A DNA stretch of 64,000 bases from Acidobacteriota bacterium (GTDB lineage: Bacteria; Acidobacteriota; Blastocatellia; Pyrinomonadales; Pyrinomonadaceae). Below the pieces are notes generated by a model, which made no database searches, was not told the DNA's origin, and worked only from the letters and a program-made list of their open reading frames with translations. Positions 17,576-27,789 of the stretch are shown one piece after another. Position 1 is the first letter of the stretch. Every line of letters starts with the position of its first letter. The DNA lies in the NCBI GenBank assembly GCA_020199835.1, contig JAIVJV010000001.1:1-64000 (forward strand), written 5' to 3'. A program made the translations under genes and the position numbers.

Positions 17576-20320
17576 TCAAGGAGAAAGTCCATGGCCGGAG
17601 CGGATCCCGTTGACGCAATCGTGCATCAACTCGAGCGGAGCGCCGAACCGGTCTTCCGACCTGATCGTGTACTGATATTGTCGCCATAACACACGGCACC
17701 ACGGAGTCTCCCAACGCGGAAAGCGCTCGTCCCAGAAATCGGTTCCATGCCATGCAGGGAAGCGTTTCTCGAGGTTGATTGAGAGGCGGCGGCCATTAGG
17801 CACGTCGTAGCTGCAGTGTATGTCCACAAACGGATTGGACGGTTGATAAACGCCCTGTCCAATAGTGATCTCCGCTGCGACACAAGCGGTGATGAACTGG
17901 TGGAAAGTCCCGAATCGCTCCTCGCTGCCTACCTGGCAGATGAACACGTTAACCCGGTCATCGCAGAGAATCTCCCGGTCAGCCCATCGTTGACCTCGAC
18001 CTCTGAGCAGCATACAGTCGTCCTTCGCGCTAAAGAGCCCTATGTATCCGTTGTCGCGGCGGCCGAACCACCACACGCCGCCCCGCTCGGCGTTCACACC
18101 CAGCGGGTCGGTCCATACTGCGCCGGTGTGCAGGTTCATGCGGATCGAACGGTCCTCATCCTCCGGGTCGGGCCGAACCTCCTGGGCCTCGTGGAAGAGA
18201 GGTACCGGAAACCAGGCGTGGCTCCGGTGGCCGTACTTGAAGTTGGTATAGCTAAGCAGCGTCGAATCGTGAATGCAGATCAGGGCGTCGTCCCTTTGCA
18301 CTACGCGCGGCTGCGCAGCGTTGCCGCCCCACCACGATGGTCCATCTTCGTCCTTCTCCGACGACTCCGCGGCGGGATAGGTGCTCCAGACGGTGACATA
18401 GGGGCCGAGCGTCGCCTGCCAGATCTGCGCCTGACGGCCGACCTGACCAAACCGGAACTTCTGCACGGACGACAAGGTGGCGCCATGCTCCCGCCAGACG
18501 CAGAGGTTCGCAGTTGTGAGACAGGACCCGAGCGATTCGACGTCGAGTAGCTTCGCGCCTAAAATCAGAGCCGCGTCCGGCAGCGAGAACAGTCCAGGCA
18601 TCTTGGAGAACGGAGAGATTTTCTGCATCCTCCAATCCACCGCGAGATCGCGAGAGCCAACGATGGTCTGCGGCGCACCAAACCCGCCGCGGGCCCACCA
18701 GTCCAAAATGTTACGCTGGCCTGTGAACCCGATGCCGTGCTCCTGTTCGCCCTCCTCAAACTCGATCGACACTCGGCTGCGCTCGAAGCGCCCGACGCGC
18801 GGAGGGTTTGCGTAGCCGAAGATCGCCGTCGGTATGCAGTAGCGTTTTGATGTCGCGAGCGAGTGCGCTCCTGCGCAGTCGGCGACGTTCCAGATGCTGA
18901 GGCCGGGCGCAGCGCGTCGAGTCTGATCGAGCGGGTTGGCGAGTTTCCAGGGCTCGACCCTTTGTGCGATGTACATCACGGCCTCGCCGTCTTGGAGGCC
19001 GAGCTCCTCAACGCACTTTTCAGCGGCCATAGTCACGTCGCGGAGATCTTTGTTCCAGCGCTCGAGTACATTCTGGAGACGCCAGGTCTCCAGTATCTCT
19101 TCCGCCGCCTGGTCCACCTCCCACTTCCCAAACAGGATCTGGAGTGTGTCGCATACCGAAGCACCCCAGCCGGTGTACTTGTGCGAGGGATAAGCTCGCC
19201 CGGCGGTTCCCACACCCTGGCCGTGACCGGCGAACCGAGCGAGCTCCAGGAGGACGATGTCGAGCACCATCGCGGCCTTGGTCGCGATGGCTGAGTTGTC
19301 GCAGAACTCAATCAGATTGAGGAGGGCTACGATGTCCCAATCGAAGTAGACCGGGGAGGTCCACTCCGACAAGCCGAACATCAGCCGGTGGTCCAGCCAG
19401 CGCACCAGGCGCGGATAGGCGCGCGCCATTCTGTCGCCGGCGGACATGGCCCAGGCGATATTGAGGGGCTGCTGCTCCCACGGGCCAGGGGCGGTTGCGC
19501 ACCCGCCCGGTGTCCTTGCTTTCACCAACGGCTCGAATGTGTAGCTGATCAGGAGCTGACCAGCGAGGTATTCGGCCGTGGCGAACAGCAGCTGATGGTT
19601 TTCGGACCAGTAACATTCGGAGTGCGTCGGATCGGGGTGGCGTGCGGGTTCGTCTCCGAAATACTTGAAGCGGAGGAGCTGGGTCACCGCCTCCTGCTGT
19701 AGCTCGCAGGGGATCAGCGGCTTGACGCCCCCCGGCTGGGTTGGATCGCTCAAAGTTGCGTTCCCGTAGAGAAACAACAGCCGCAGTAGTCCGTTCACCG
19801 CAAAGTCGGCGCCTTCTGCCCATTGTTCAACATCGTTTGGATCATCGGTATTGAAGTGCAGCCACTCGGCCAGCAATTTGTCTCGATCGGGTGATTGCTC
19901 AGGGTGTGCGTAGTGGGCCAGCAAGCGGAAGATTGACATCGCGGAGGGTTGGCGCATCGGCCTCGCGCCATTACCACCTGTGATGCTGGTCCAGTCCTTG
20001 GGGTCGCGAATCGCCGCCAACTGGTAGGCACGCGCACGCTCGGCGACTTCGCCGGGCAATCCTCCGCAACCCGGATCATCGCGCATGAAGTAATAGAGCT
20101 TCGGGCAGGAGGGACCGGCTTGAAGCGGGATTCCGGGGTGTTCCGCCGGCGGAGTGTCGTCGCTACGAAGTGGAGGGTCGTGGGCCTCGGTCGGTTCGCC
20201 AGGTGGAGGAAAGTTTTCGTGGAGCCACGGCGCTAAGATGTCCACCGCTTCGTCGGGCACGGATGCGGCATCTGCAAGGTTGAGCCACGTTGCAGGTGTT
20301 TCTTCGGGTCTTTCTTTCAT
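17576..20320 (-). CDS. Large protein of unknown function (914 residues)
   Basis: I do not recognise the family. There is no signal peptide or membrane segment. The N-terminal ~500 residues look helical, with aromatic-rich stretches such as CYWSENHQLLFATAEYL. The C-terminal ~350 residues look beta-rich and tryptophan-rich. A helical barrel followed by a beta-sandwich is the layout of several polysaccharide lyases and glycoside hydrolases, so a carbohydrate-active enzyme is possible. The gene appears more GC-rich than its neighbours, which hints at acquisition. The start (ATG 20320) is followed by a long acidic, proline-rich segment. Confidence 0.75.
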   Translation of the reverse strand: MKERPEETPATWLNLADAASVPDEAVDILAPWLHENFPPPGEPTEAHDPPLRSDDTPPAEHPGIPLQAGPSCPKLYYFMRDDPGCGGLPGEVAERARAYQLAAIRDPKDWTSITGGNGARPMRQPSAMSIFRLLAHYAHPEQSPDRDKLLAEWLHFNTDDPNDVEQWAEGADFAVNGLLRLLFLYGNATLSDPTQPGGVKPLIPCELQQEAVTQLLRFKYFGDEPARHPDPTHSECYWSENHQLLFATAEYLAGQLLISYTFEPLVKARTPGGCATAPGPWEQQPLNIAWAMSAGDRMARAYPRLVRWLDHRLMFGLSEWTSPVYFDWDIVALLNLIEFCDNSAIATKAAMVLDIVLLELARFAGHGQGVGTAGRAYPSHKYTGWGASVCDTLQILFGKWEVDQAAEEILETWRLQNVLERWNKDLRDVTMAAEKCVEELGLQDGEAVMYIAQRVEPWKLANPLDQTRRAAPGLSIWNVADCAGAHSLATSKRYCIPTAIFGYANPPRVGRFERSRVSIEFEEGEQEHGIGFTGQRNILDWWARGGFGAPQTIVGSRDLAVDWRMQKISPFSKMPGLFSLPDAALILGAKLLDVESLGSCLTTANLCVWREHGATLSSVQKFRFGQVGRQAQIWQATLGPYVTVWSTYPAAESSEKDEDGPSWWGGNAAQPRVVQRDDALICIHDSTLLSYTNFKYGHRSHAWFPVPLFHEAQEVRPDPEDEDRSIRMNLHTGAVWTDPLGVNAERGGVWWFGRRDNGYIGLFSAKDDCMLLRGRGQRWADREILCDDRVNVFICQVGSEERFGTFHQFITACVAAEITIGQGVYQPSNPFVDIHCSYDVPNGRRLSINLEKRFPAWHGTDFWDERFPRWETPWCRVLWRQYQYTIRSEDRFGAPLELMHDCVNGIRSGHGLSP

Positions 20321-20437
20321 GACAAGCCTCTCGAGTGTCTCTGCCGTCAGGTGGGAGTTCGTATTCGTCAGTTAAGGATATCCCCTTGACTTAATGGTTT
20401 GAAGTCGCAAAATGTGTCGGTTGTCCACACAAGGCCT

Positions 20438-21517
20438 ATGAGACGCTTATCACTACTACTCCCGCTGCTGCTGACCTTTTCGCTCACCTGTCTCGCGCAG
20501 GACGGCGTCGCCAATAAAGTCGATGAATACATTCGCGCCGAGATGCTGGCGCAGCAGATACCGGGCGTGTCGCTGGCGGTAATCAAAAATGGCGAGATCG
20601 TGCTGGCCCGTGGCTACGGTATGGCGAATGTCGAACACCAGGCGCCGGTGAAGCCGGAGACGATCTTTCAGTCAGGTTCGATGGGCAAACAGTTCACTGC
20701 GACCGCGGTGATGATGCTCGTGGAAGAAGGCAAACTCAGTCTCGAGGACAAGATCACTAAGTTCTTCCCTGACGCTCCGGAGACGTGGCGAAACATTACC
20801 GTCCGGCATCTGCTCACGCACACGAGCGGCATGACTGACTATCCGCGGGATTTCGATCTGCGTCGCGATTACACCGAAGACGAGTTGTATCAACGCATCA
20901 AGCCCATTCCACTCGCGTTTCAACCCGGCGAGAAGTGGAGTTACAGCAACCTTGCGTACGTGATGCTCGGCGTGTTGATTCACAAAGTCAGCGGCAAGTT
21001 CTACGGCGACTTTTTGCAGGAGCGCGTGTTTCAGCCGTTGGGCATGACGACGGCACGCGTGATCAGTGAAGCCGACATCGTGCCGAATCGTGCCGCAGGT
21101 TATCGACTCGCGAATGGACAACTGAAGAATCAGAATTGGGTGTCACCGTCGTTGAATACGACTGCGGACGGCGCGCTGTATCTCACGGTTTACGATATGG
21201 CGAAGTGGGACGCGGCACTTTACACGGAGAAGTTACTGAAGCGATCGAGTTTGGAAGAGATGTGGACGCCGGTGAAGTTGAACGATGGCAAGACACATCC
21301 TTACGGTTTTGGTTGGGCCCTGGGCTCGGTGGGCGGGCACCGCATGATCGAACACGGCGGCGCGTGGCAGGGATTCAAGGCGCATATCTCGCGTTATCCT
21401 GACGACAAGTTAACGGTGGTTGTCTTTGCCAACCAGGCGCGCGCGAATCCGGCAAAACTCGCCCACCGAGTCGCGGGGTTATTCAATCCGGAGTTAATGC
21501 CGGGGCCACCAAAATAA
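20438..21517 (+). CDS. Serine hydrolase, beta-lactamase (class C/PBP4*) family, exported
   Basis: A protein of 359 residues from ATG 20438, which places a signal peptide ([14 protein letters not shown], then CLAQ) at the N-terminus. A TTG 39 bases upstream would spoil the signal. Catalytic motifs of the family are present: SxxK in SGSMGKQF, the tyrosine motif YSN in [13 protein letters not shown], and HGG in EHGGAWQGF replacing KTG. It probably hydrolyses peptides or esters in the periplasm; resistance to beta-lactams cannot be inferred. Confidence 0.92.
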   Translation: MRRLSLLLPLLLTFSLTCLAQDGVANKVDEYIRAEMLAQQIPGVSLAVIKNGEIVLARGYGMANVEHQAPVKPETIFQSGSMGKQFTATAVMMLVEEGKLSLEDKITKFFPDAPETWRNITVRHLLTHTSGMTDYPRDFDLRRDYTEDELYQRIKPIPLAFQPGEKWSYSNLAYVMLGVLIHKVSGKFYGDFLQERVFQPLGMTTARVISEADIVPNRAAGYRLANGQLKNQNWVSPSLNTTADGALYLTVYDMAKWDAALYTEKLLKRSSLEEMWTPVKLNDGKTHPYGFGWALGSVGGHRMIEHGGAWQGFKAHISRYPDDKLTVVVFANQARANPAKLAHRVAGLFNPELMPGPPK

Positions 21518-21586
21518 CTTCTTAAGACAAAGCGGAGCGCTTGCGTTATGATTGGCGCTCCTCGTGAAAGGCGAGACTCACTGATT

Positions 21587-23233
21587 ATGGTGTCCTCAAC
21601 TCGCCAGGCAATAGCCGGCATTCTCGTCATCTTCGGCGTGGCGCTGTTTGCGCGCGCGCAGACGCAGACCGCGCCTGTAAAAGAACCGTCCTCCACCGTC
21701 AGTGGCCGGATTACGATCAAAGACAAACCCGTACCGGGAATCGCCGTCGGTTTGAGTTTGAACGACTCGACACGCCAGCAGCCCGTGACGCATCGTGCGG
21801 TCACTGACGTCAACGGAGAATACCGCATCACGAAGGTCCCTGCGGGAAACTATTACATGGCCGTAAGTGCGCCCGGGTTCGTTCTACCGGACGCCACTGG
21901 CATTCAGCGCAGTCTGATTATCGGCAAAGGCGAGGCTATTGAGCACGTCGACTTCGCGCTCACGCGCGGAGGTGTAGTTACGGGGAAGGTCTTTGATGCG
22001 GACGGCCGGCCGCTGATCGAACAGGAAGTGGCGCTGTTTTCCGAGGGGGCGGGCGATCGTGGTCGTAGTCGATACCCGTACTTGAACGGCAACACTGATG
22101 ACCGCGGCGTTTACCGCATCTTCGGCATACCAACCGGTAAGTATAAAGTCGCTGCCGGCAGCGGTGATGATGACTCGTTCGGCGCTCGATACCGCCCGGC
22201 TTCTTACAGGCGTACCTACCATCCGAACGTTGCCGACCAGGCGCGGGCCACCGTCATCGAAGTCCGCGAAGGAAGTGAAGCCACGAACATCGACATCGTC
22301 CTCGGTCGCACAGTAACCACCTACACCGCGAGCGGTCGAATCGTCGACGAAGCGGGCCAGCCGGTAGCGAACGTTCCTTATGCAATTACGCACTTTGCCA
22401 GTTCGAGCAGCACGCATTCGATGAGCACCGGAGCAGTCTCGAACGCGCGTGGAGAGTTTAAGTTCGACAAGCTCACGCCAGGCCAGTACGCGGCGATGAT
22501 ACGGTCGGAGGAGAACTCTGAAATGCGCGCCGACCACGTGCCGTTTGAGATTACCGACTCGGATGTCACCGGGCTGGTCCTCATTACGAAAAAAGCAAGC
22601 AGTGTTTCCGGTGTCGTAATTCTGGAGGGAAACGAAGACAAAGTCATACGCGACCAGCTAATTAAGACGGGTATGGGCGTCAGCGTGGCGGGCTCCGGTT
22701 CTCAGCGGGGAGGATGGGGCCACTCGACCCGTCCCGCCCCGGATGGAAGCTTTCGCATCGGCGGCCTCGCGGCAGGTACTGCGACTTTTTACATCTCGTC
22801 CTCTTCACGGTTCCGCATTCTGCGCGTGGAGCGCGATGGTGTCATTCAGCCCCGTGGTATTGAAATCAAAGAACGCGAGAACGTAACCGGCATTCGTATT
22901 ATCGCCGCGTATGCGAACGCCTCGATTCGTGGAACGATCGAAGTTCAAAACGGCACGTTGCCGCCGAATGCGCAATTCTCCGTCTGGATCCAGAAACTGG
23001 GTGAAGAACCAGGCACGATCGCCTCTGCCTCGAGTGCGTCAATCCAAGTCGATGCTCGCGGACAGTTTGTGGTCGACGGATTGATGCCCGGTACTTACGA
23101 ATTACACGCCGGTGTGTACATACCGGGGACGCGCGGCTCGACGCCTACGAAAAAACAGGAGGTAGCCGTTGCAGCCGGAGTCACAAACGTAACTTTCACT
23201 CTCGATCTCAGCTCCTTGCCCAAGAGACCATAG
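21587..23233 (+). CDS. Exported carboxypeptidase-regulatory-like (CnaB-type) repeat protein
   Basis: A protein of 548 residues from ATG 21587, chosen because it begins the signal peptide (ending ARAQ); ATG 21548 would add 13 residues. Repeated beta-sandwich units are recognisable from SGRITIKDKPVPGIAVGLSL, VTGKVFDADGRPL and ASGRIVDEAGQPV, each with the G(R/K)V..G.P pattern of carboxypeptidase-D regulatory domains. Such proteins are abundant in acidobacteria and are thought to act at the cell surface, but no enzymatic domain is attached. Its stop abuts the GTG start of a paralog. Confidence 0.85.
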   Translation: MVSSTRQAIAGILVIFGVALFARAQTQTAPVKEPSSTVSGRITIKDKPVPGIAVGLSLNDSTRQQPVTHRAVTDVNGEYRITKVPAGNYYMAVSAPGFVLPDATGIQRSLIIGKGEAIEHVDFALTRGGVVTGKVFDADGRPLIEQEVALFSEGAGDRGRSRYPYLNGNTDDRGVYRIFGIPTGKYKVAAGSGDDDSFGARYRPASYRRTYHPNVADQARATVIEVREGSEATNIDIVLGRTVTTYTASGRIVDEAGQPVANVPYAITHFASSSSTHSMSTGAVSNARGEFKFDKLTPGQYAAMIRSEENSEMRADHVPFEITDSDVTGLVLITKKASSVSGVVILEGNEDKVIRDQLIKTGMGVSVAGSGSQRGGWGHSTRPAPDGSFRIGGLAAGTATFYISSSSRFRILRVERDGVIQPRGIEIKERENVTGIRIIAAYANASIRGTIEVQNGTLPPNAQFSVWIQKLGEEPGTIASASSASIQVDARGQFVVDGLMPGTYELHAGVYIPGTRGSTPTKKQEVAVAAGVTNVTFTLDLSSLPKRP

Positions 23234-24988
23234 GTGTTTACCTCGCGCGCAATTCCAATCACGTTGACGCTGCTGCTTGCGGCGCTATCAGCCGTCGCGC
23301 AGACGCAGCAACCCAACCCGCAACCTGAATCTACCGACGCGACTGTCACCGGCTCGATCACGGGTAGAGTCGTCGATGAGAGCGGCCAGCCGTTGCCTAA
23401 TGCGATGGTCATGGTTCGCGCTGCCGGCTCGTCGCGGCCGGAGCAAGCTGTCGCCACGGATCGCGACGGCGCATTTCGCGTCAGCGGTCTGGAGGCGATC
23501 CCCTACACGATCTTTGCCTCGATGGCCGCGTACACACTTCCGTTCCGTGATCCCAACAGCACCGTCAGACCGGTTACGACTTACCGAATCGGCGATACAG
23601 TAACGTTGACTCTGATCAGGGGAGGCGTTGTCACCGGATCTGTAGTCAACGCCAACGGCGAGGCTGTGGTCGGCGTGAATGTGCGAGTGCAGATGATTCG
23701 CGATATCAATGGCAGACTGCTGCGCACCGGTTACCGGCGGGAAAAATCCACCGATGATCGTGGGGTCTACCGCATCTACGGCTTGCCGACGGGCACCTAC
23801 GTAGTCATGGCGGGTGGCAGTCCTCTCTACTCACACGGAAATTTCAATCCTTTTGATCGCGACGCGCCTACTTATGCTCCCTCGGCTACACGCGATAACG
23901 CGGCGGAGATAAGTATTCGCACCGGGGAAGAGACTGGCGGCGTTGATATTCGTTATCGCGGTGAACCGGCGCGCGTTGTCAGCGGACGCGTGAATCTGCC
24001 GCAAAACAGCGTTGCGGGAACCCAGGTCTCTATAACGACAGCGGACGAGACAAGCATTCCATGGAGCAGCACCGTTTATGAACAACCGGGGACTAGCACG
24101 TTCATGTTCACCGGAGTTCCGGACGGAGACTACTACGTGTACGCGCAGTCGCATCTGCGGAACGAGGGGCCGACATACTCGGACGCTAAACGAATAAACG
24201 TAAGAGGCGCTGACGTCACGGGCATCGAGTTGTCTACCAGACCGTTGGGTTCGGTTGCTGGTCGTATCGTGCTGGAAGAATCAAAAGCTCCGGAATGCGC
24301 TGGAAAGACTGCGCCCGTTTTCAACGAGCTGTCGGTGGCGGCGTGGCACAAAGAGGACGAAGCAGCGAAACAGGTACCGCAGTTTTTCTGGTCTTTAGGC
24401 GGACCGGTCTCTCCGGATAAGGAAGGCAATTTTAAATTGCTAAATCTCGCGGCGGGCGAATATCACTTCATTCCACGCGGCGTGTCGCGTTACTGGTATG
24501 TGCAGTCGGTCCTGTTGACGCCGAATGCAAAAACGACGAAGCCGATCGATACCACTCGCGTATGGACCAGTGTGAAACCCGGCGATCGTCTTTCGGGATT
24601 GACAATCACGCTGGCACAGGGAGCGGCGGGTTTGCGTGGTCAGCTCACGCTGGGAGAAGGCGAGATGGTTCCGGCGAAACTGTGGGTTTATCTTGTTCCG
24701 TTGGAACGCGAACGAGCTGACGACGTGTTGCGGTTCTTCGGTTCCGCCGTGTCTCCGGAGAAAAGGTTTACTTTCGGTAACGTCGCGCCCGGCCGCTACT
24801 GGCTCGTCACTCGCGCCGAAACCGAAGACGGCGCTGCGCCATTGACGAAATTACGTTTGCCTCATGAAACCCAGATCCGCGGACGGCTGCGACGCGAAGC
24901 AGAAGCAGCGAAAACAGAGATCGAGTTGAAACCCTGCCAGACTGTGGCCGATTACACTCTGGCGTTGAAATCGGCAAACCCCAACTAA
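23234..24988 (+). CDS. Exported carboxypeptidase-regulatory-like repeat protein, paralog of the preceding gene
   Basis: A 584-residue protein with a signal peptide (ending AVAQ) and beta-sandwich units such as ITGRVVDESGQPLPNAMVMV and VVTGSVVNANGEAVVGVNV. It is colinear with the upstream gene and shares DDRGVYRI(F/Y)G(I/L)PTG, so it arose by tandem duplication. The start is GTG directly after the upstream TAG, which implies coupled translation. Function unknown; surface or periplasmic location is likely. Confidence 0.85.
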   Translation: MFTSRAIPITLTLLLAALSAVAQTQQPNPQPESTDATVTGSITGRVVDESGQPLPNAMVMVRAAGSSRPEQAVATDRDGAFRVSGLEAIPYTIFASMAAYTLPFRDPNSTVRPVTTYRIGDTVTLTLIRGGVVTGSVVNANGEAVVGVNVRVQMIRDINGRLLRTGYRREKSTDDRGVYRIYGLPTGTYVVMAGGSPLYSHGNFNPFDRDAPTYAPSATRDNAAEISIRTGEETGGVDIRYRGEPARVVSGRVNLPQNSVAGTQVSITTADETSIPWSSTVYEQPGTSTFMFTGVPDGDYYVYAQSHLRNEGPTYSDAKRINVRGADVTGIELSTRPLGSVAGRIVLEESKAPECAGKTAPVFNELSVAAWHKEDEAAKQVPQFFWSLGGPVSPDKEGNFKLLNLAAGEYHFIPRGVSRYWYVQSVLLTPNAKTTKPIDTTRVWTSVKPGDRLSGLTITLAQGAAGLRGQLTLGEGEMVPAKLWVYLVPLERERADDVLRFFGSAVSPEKRFTFGNVAPGRYWLVTRAETEDGAAPLTKLRLPHETQIRGRLRREAEAAKTEIELKPCQTVADYTLALKSANPN

Positions 24989-25018
24989 AAAAAGAGGGTG
25001 GCGAGCGTCCGCCACCCT
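24986..25018 (-). terminator. Intrinsic terminator of the S74-domain gene
   Basis: On the minus strand AGGGTGGCG pairs with CGCCACCCT around GACGCT and is followed by CTTTTTTT. This is a classic rho-independent terminator 30 bases beyond the minus-strand stop. It overlaps the stop of the plus-strand gene, for which it is a hairpin without a T-run. Confidence 0.88.
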
Positions 25019-25047
25019 GCAAACCTTCAATCTAATTCCAGCTCCAG

Positions 25048-26850
25048 CTATTTGCGCCGGCGTGAAGAGGTGCGAGTCTTCGCACGCAAACGACCGACCT
25101 CCTGCTTGAGTTCTTCGATCTGTTGCTGCTGTTCCTTGATGGCGTTCAACATGGTCCAGATGATCGGATCGTTGTTAACCATCAGGTATCCGGTCGAGGT
25201 TGACGTCACTGCTTCCGGAATGACTTTCTGCACTGCCTGCGCGGAAAATCCGATGTGGTCGCCGTTCGGTGTGACACCCACGGCATTGTTATCGCGATAC
25301 TGATAACGCAGCGGTTGCAACTGCATCACCGCTTTCAAACCGCTGTTGAAATTGCCCTTGATGTTTTTCAATCTTTCATCCGAGAACGACAACCACGAGC
25401 CACCGCCGGTTTTACTGGCGTCGCCGTTCACCGACAAACGCTGATCCGGCGCAGTGGTGTTGATGCCGACCCGACCGCTCGTCGTCACCATCATCGGAAC
25501 CACGCCGAAATCCGCCGTTGCGTCACCAAGAGAGGCATCGTTCGCGTAGCCGAAGTAAAGATTGTTGTCGCTTCCCGTCGCGACCGCCCATGTATCGTTC
25601 GTCGTGCTGCGTCGCAGGTGCAGTCCGCCGATGAACGTATCTTCGATCTGTTTGATATCGACGCGCGCCCTCGGACTGGCTGTGCCGAAACCGACGTTGC
25701 CGTTGGCCGAGATATCTATCGAGCTCGTTGGTGCGCCTGGACGGATGCGAAGCGAGAGTCGCGAACCACCAGTCACGTCGCGAATAAAGAAGTTTGCTTC
25801 GTTAGCGCCGATGTCCCACGTTTGCGCAGTGAAGCCACCCGTGTTGTTTTGTTCGAGGCGAATCGCCGGCGTGTCGCTGGTGTTTGCGTGCATATCGAGC
25901 ACCGGAGTCGCGGTTCTGAAACCCACCTTGCCGTTGCTCGCAACTCTGACTGAATTAGCAGGCGCACCGGCATTGACGGCGAGGACGATGGTGCCTGTCT
26001 CACCCGCTCCGGTACTGCCCTGGTCTACGAAGCCGAGAAAACTCGAGCCGCCGCTTGGCTGGTCGTTGGCTCTGATCTGCCAATTGTTGGTGGCAAACCC
26101 TGCCGAACTGCTGGTGTCGTCAAACTGAATGCGTACGTTGTTTTCTTTAAGCCTGATGGTGTCAGTACCAAAGCTCTCCGTGCTCACACAATCAAACCCG
26201 GCGCAGATGCTGCCCTGGACAACCAGATCGTCAGGGATAACTTGAACGAAAACCATGAAGCGCGGGTGGTGCCGCGAAATTTTGACGTTCGTGCGGCCAG
26301 TTGATTGAACCGGCGCAACAGGCGCTGCCCGTCGTTCTGGTTGGTCCAACGCGGCTCGACTTTGTCGCGCACCTTCGCTACCTCCCGCGACGATGACAAC
26401 GCCGTTCACGACCGTAAAACCGCCAGCCTGAACCGCCGCCTGTGCCGGCAGTGCGCCGCGCTTGCGCAACTCGCGTTGCACTTCATCGGCGTTTCCTTTT
26501 GCGCGGGCTGCCTTGAGTTTTTCCTTAACGTCCGCGGCAATGATCGGAGTCAGACGCAACTCGTAGGTGTACTGACCGTCGGGAAGTCTTTCGCCCCTTG
26601 CGTCAGTCAACCGAAATTCCGGCGCATTGCCGGACGCAAATTCTTTCGTAAAAACCTGCCCATCGGGCGACGAAACGGTCAAGGTCACAGCCGCATGTGG
26701 ACCAGCGACGTCCCACCTGACACTTGAGCCCATTCCGGTGATGGATGCAAATTGGTTACGGTCGTCGGTTGATTGGGCAAACGCCGTACTTCCTGAAACG
26801 AGAACGAACAAGAAACAGATTATTGAGGGTAGATGTCTTAGATTCTTCAT
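25048..26850 (-). CDS. Exported surface protein with C-terminal S74 intramolecular chaperone domain
   Basis: A protein of 600 residues from ATG 26850 (GGAAGG upstream). The signal peptide ends TAFAQ. The central region (about 210-470) has repeats like VGFGTASPRARVDI and VGINTTAPDQRLSVNG, typical of trimeric tail-fibre-like beta-structures. The C-terminus holds a peptidase S74 domain starting at SDERLKNI (Ser490), with GFSAQAVQKVIPEAV and a terminal coiled coil. S74 domains assist trimerisation and cleave themselves off at this Ser. There are no phage genes around, so this is probably a cell-surface fibre. Confidence 0.88.
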   Translation of the reverse strand: MKNLRHLPSIICFLFVLVSGSTAFAQSTDDRNQFASITGMGSSVRWDVAGPHAAVTLTVSSPDGQVFTKEFASGNAPEFRLTDARGERLPDGQYTYELRLTPIIAADVKEKLKAARAKGNADEVQRELRKRGALPAQAAVQAGGFTVVNGVVIVAGGSEGARQSRAALDQPERRAAPVAPVQSTGRTNVKISRHHPRFMVFVQVIPDDLVVQGSICAGFDCVSTESFGTDTIRLKENNVRIQFDDTSSSAGFATNNWQIRANDQPSGGSSFLGFVDQGSTGAGETGTIVLAVNAGAPANSVRVASNGKVGFRTATPVLDMHANTSDTPAIRLEQNNTGGFTAQTWDIGANEANFFIRDVTGGSRLSLRIRPGAPTSSIDISANGNVGFGTASPRARVDIKQIEDTFIGGLHLRRSTTNDTWAVATGSDNNLYFGYANDASLGDATADFGVVPMMVTTSGRVGINTTAPDQRLSVNGDASKTGGGSWLSFSDERLKNIKGNFNSGLKAVMQLQPLRYQYRDNNAVGVTPNGDHIGFSAQAVQKVIPEAVTSTSTGYLMVNNDPIIWTMLNAIKEQQQQIEELKQEVGRLRAKTRTSSRRRK

Positions 26851-26976
26851 TGTGAAGCCTTCCTTAATCGGCAAAAAGCAACGCCGACAGAGCTGAGTGG
26901 GTAAAGGATCATCCCTGAAGTTTTACGGGGACAGAGAGGAGCCTTAAGAGAGCGAGGTAAGTCGAGAAACTACTTT

Positions 26977-27005
26977 CCTATAAACAACCGCAGCCCGCGT
27001 GTCAA
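26977..27005 (-). promoter_or_regulatory. Sigma-70-type promoter for the S74-domain gene
   Basis: On the minus strand TTGACA (27000-27005) and TATAGG (26977-26982) are separated by exactly 17 bases. The start would be near 26970, giving a leader of about 120 bases. Confidence 0.7.
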
Positions 27006-27083
27006 GAATTTCTTTTCTAAAGGTTGAATAGCGAACGTAACTGGCGCATACTCACCGGAACTTGTGATTAGCGGAGGCGGGCC

Positions 27084-27782
27084 ATGAAGCTACTCTTCGT
27101 TTTTCCGATTCTTTTCGGTCTCCTGATTCCTTACCAGGGTGCGAACTCGAACGGTGAGAGTTCACCTCTTACGGTCGTCAACTTCAAATGGTCGAAGACG
27201 CGGCGCACGGTCGAAACGCCGCCGAACGAAGGAACCACGCCCGCGCGCGCGATGATTCCGCAAAATAGAAACTTCGCTCGCAATGCACGCATCAACGATC
27301 CGCAAGGCGTCAGAGATCCAAACGCCGACACGCTCGATGGACGAAGTGCGGCAATGGAAAAGAGCGTGCAGGAATCGCGAACCGTCAAGCCAAAGGCGAC
27401 CGACGGCTATACGTATCGCCTCAAGGTCCAGAACCCCGGCAAGAAGGTAGTGGAGATCGTATTTTGGGAGTACCAGTTTCACGATCCGGCGGATCCCTCC
27501 CTGGTTGCACGCCGGCAGTTTCTCTGCGGCGTGAACATCGCCGGCGACAAGAGCAAGGAACTGGAAGCCTTTAGTCTTTCCGGTCCGAGCGACGTCGTAA
27601 ACGTCAGCACGCTGGCGAATAAATCGGAGAATCCGTTCAAGGAACAGGTTTTGATCAATCGCGTGGAATACGCTGACGGCTCGATCTGGCAACGAAAGGG
27701 CTGGAGCCTCGCGGAAGTTAAGGCGAGTTACGATCGTGTGTTGCGCGAACCGTGGGTGCCGGGGATGTGCAAGGGACTTTAA
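27084..27782 (+). CDS. Exported hypothetical protein
   Basis: A 232-residue protein with a signal peptide (about 1-19), GGAGG before the ATG, and no domain that I recognise. The middle (YRLKVQNPGKKVVEIVFWEYQF) looks like a beta-sandwich, possibly Ig-like. The C-terminus contains DGSIWQRKGW. It is followed after 7 bases by the signalling gene, so they may be co-transcribed. Confidence 0.75.
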   Translation: MKLLFVFPILFGLLIPYQGANSNGESSPLTVVNFKWSKTRRTVETPPNEGTTPARAMIPQNRNFARNARINDPQGVRDPNADTLDGRSAAMEKSVQESRTVKPKATDGYTYRLKVQNPGKKVVEIVFWEYQFHDPADPSLVARRQFLCGVNIAGDKSKELEAFSLSGPSDVVNVSTLANKSENPFKEQVLINRVEYADGSIWQRKGWSLAEVKASYDRVLREPWVPGMCKGL

Positions 27783-27789
27783 CGAACCG

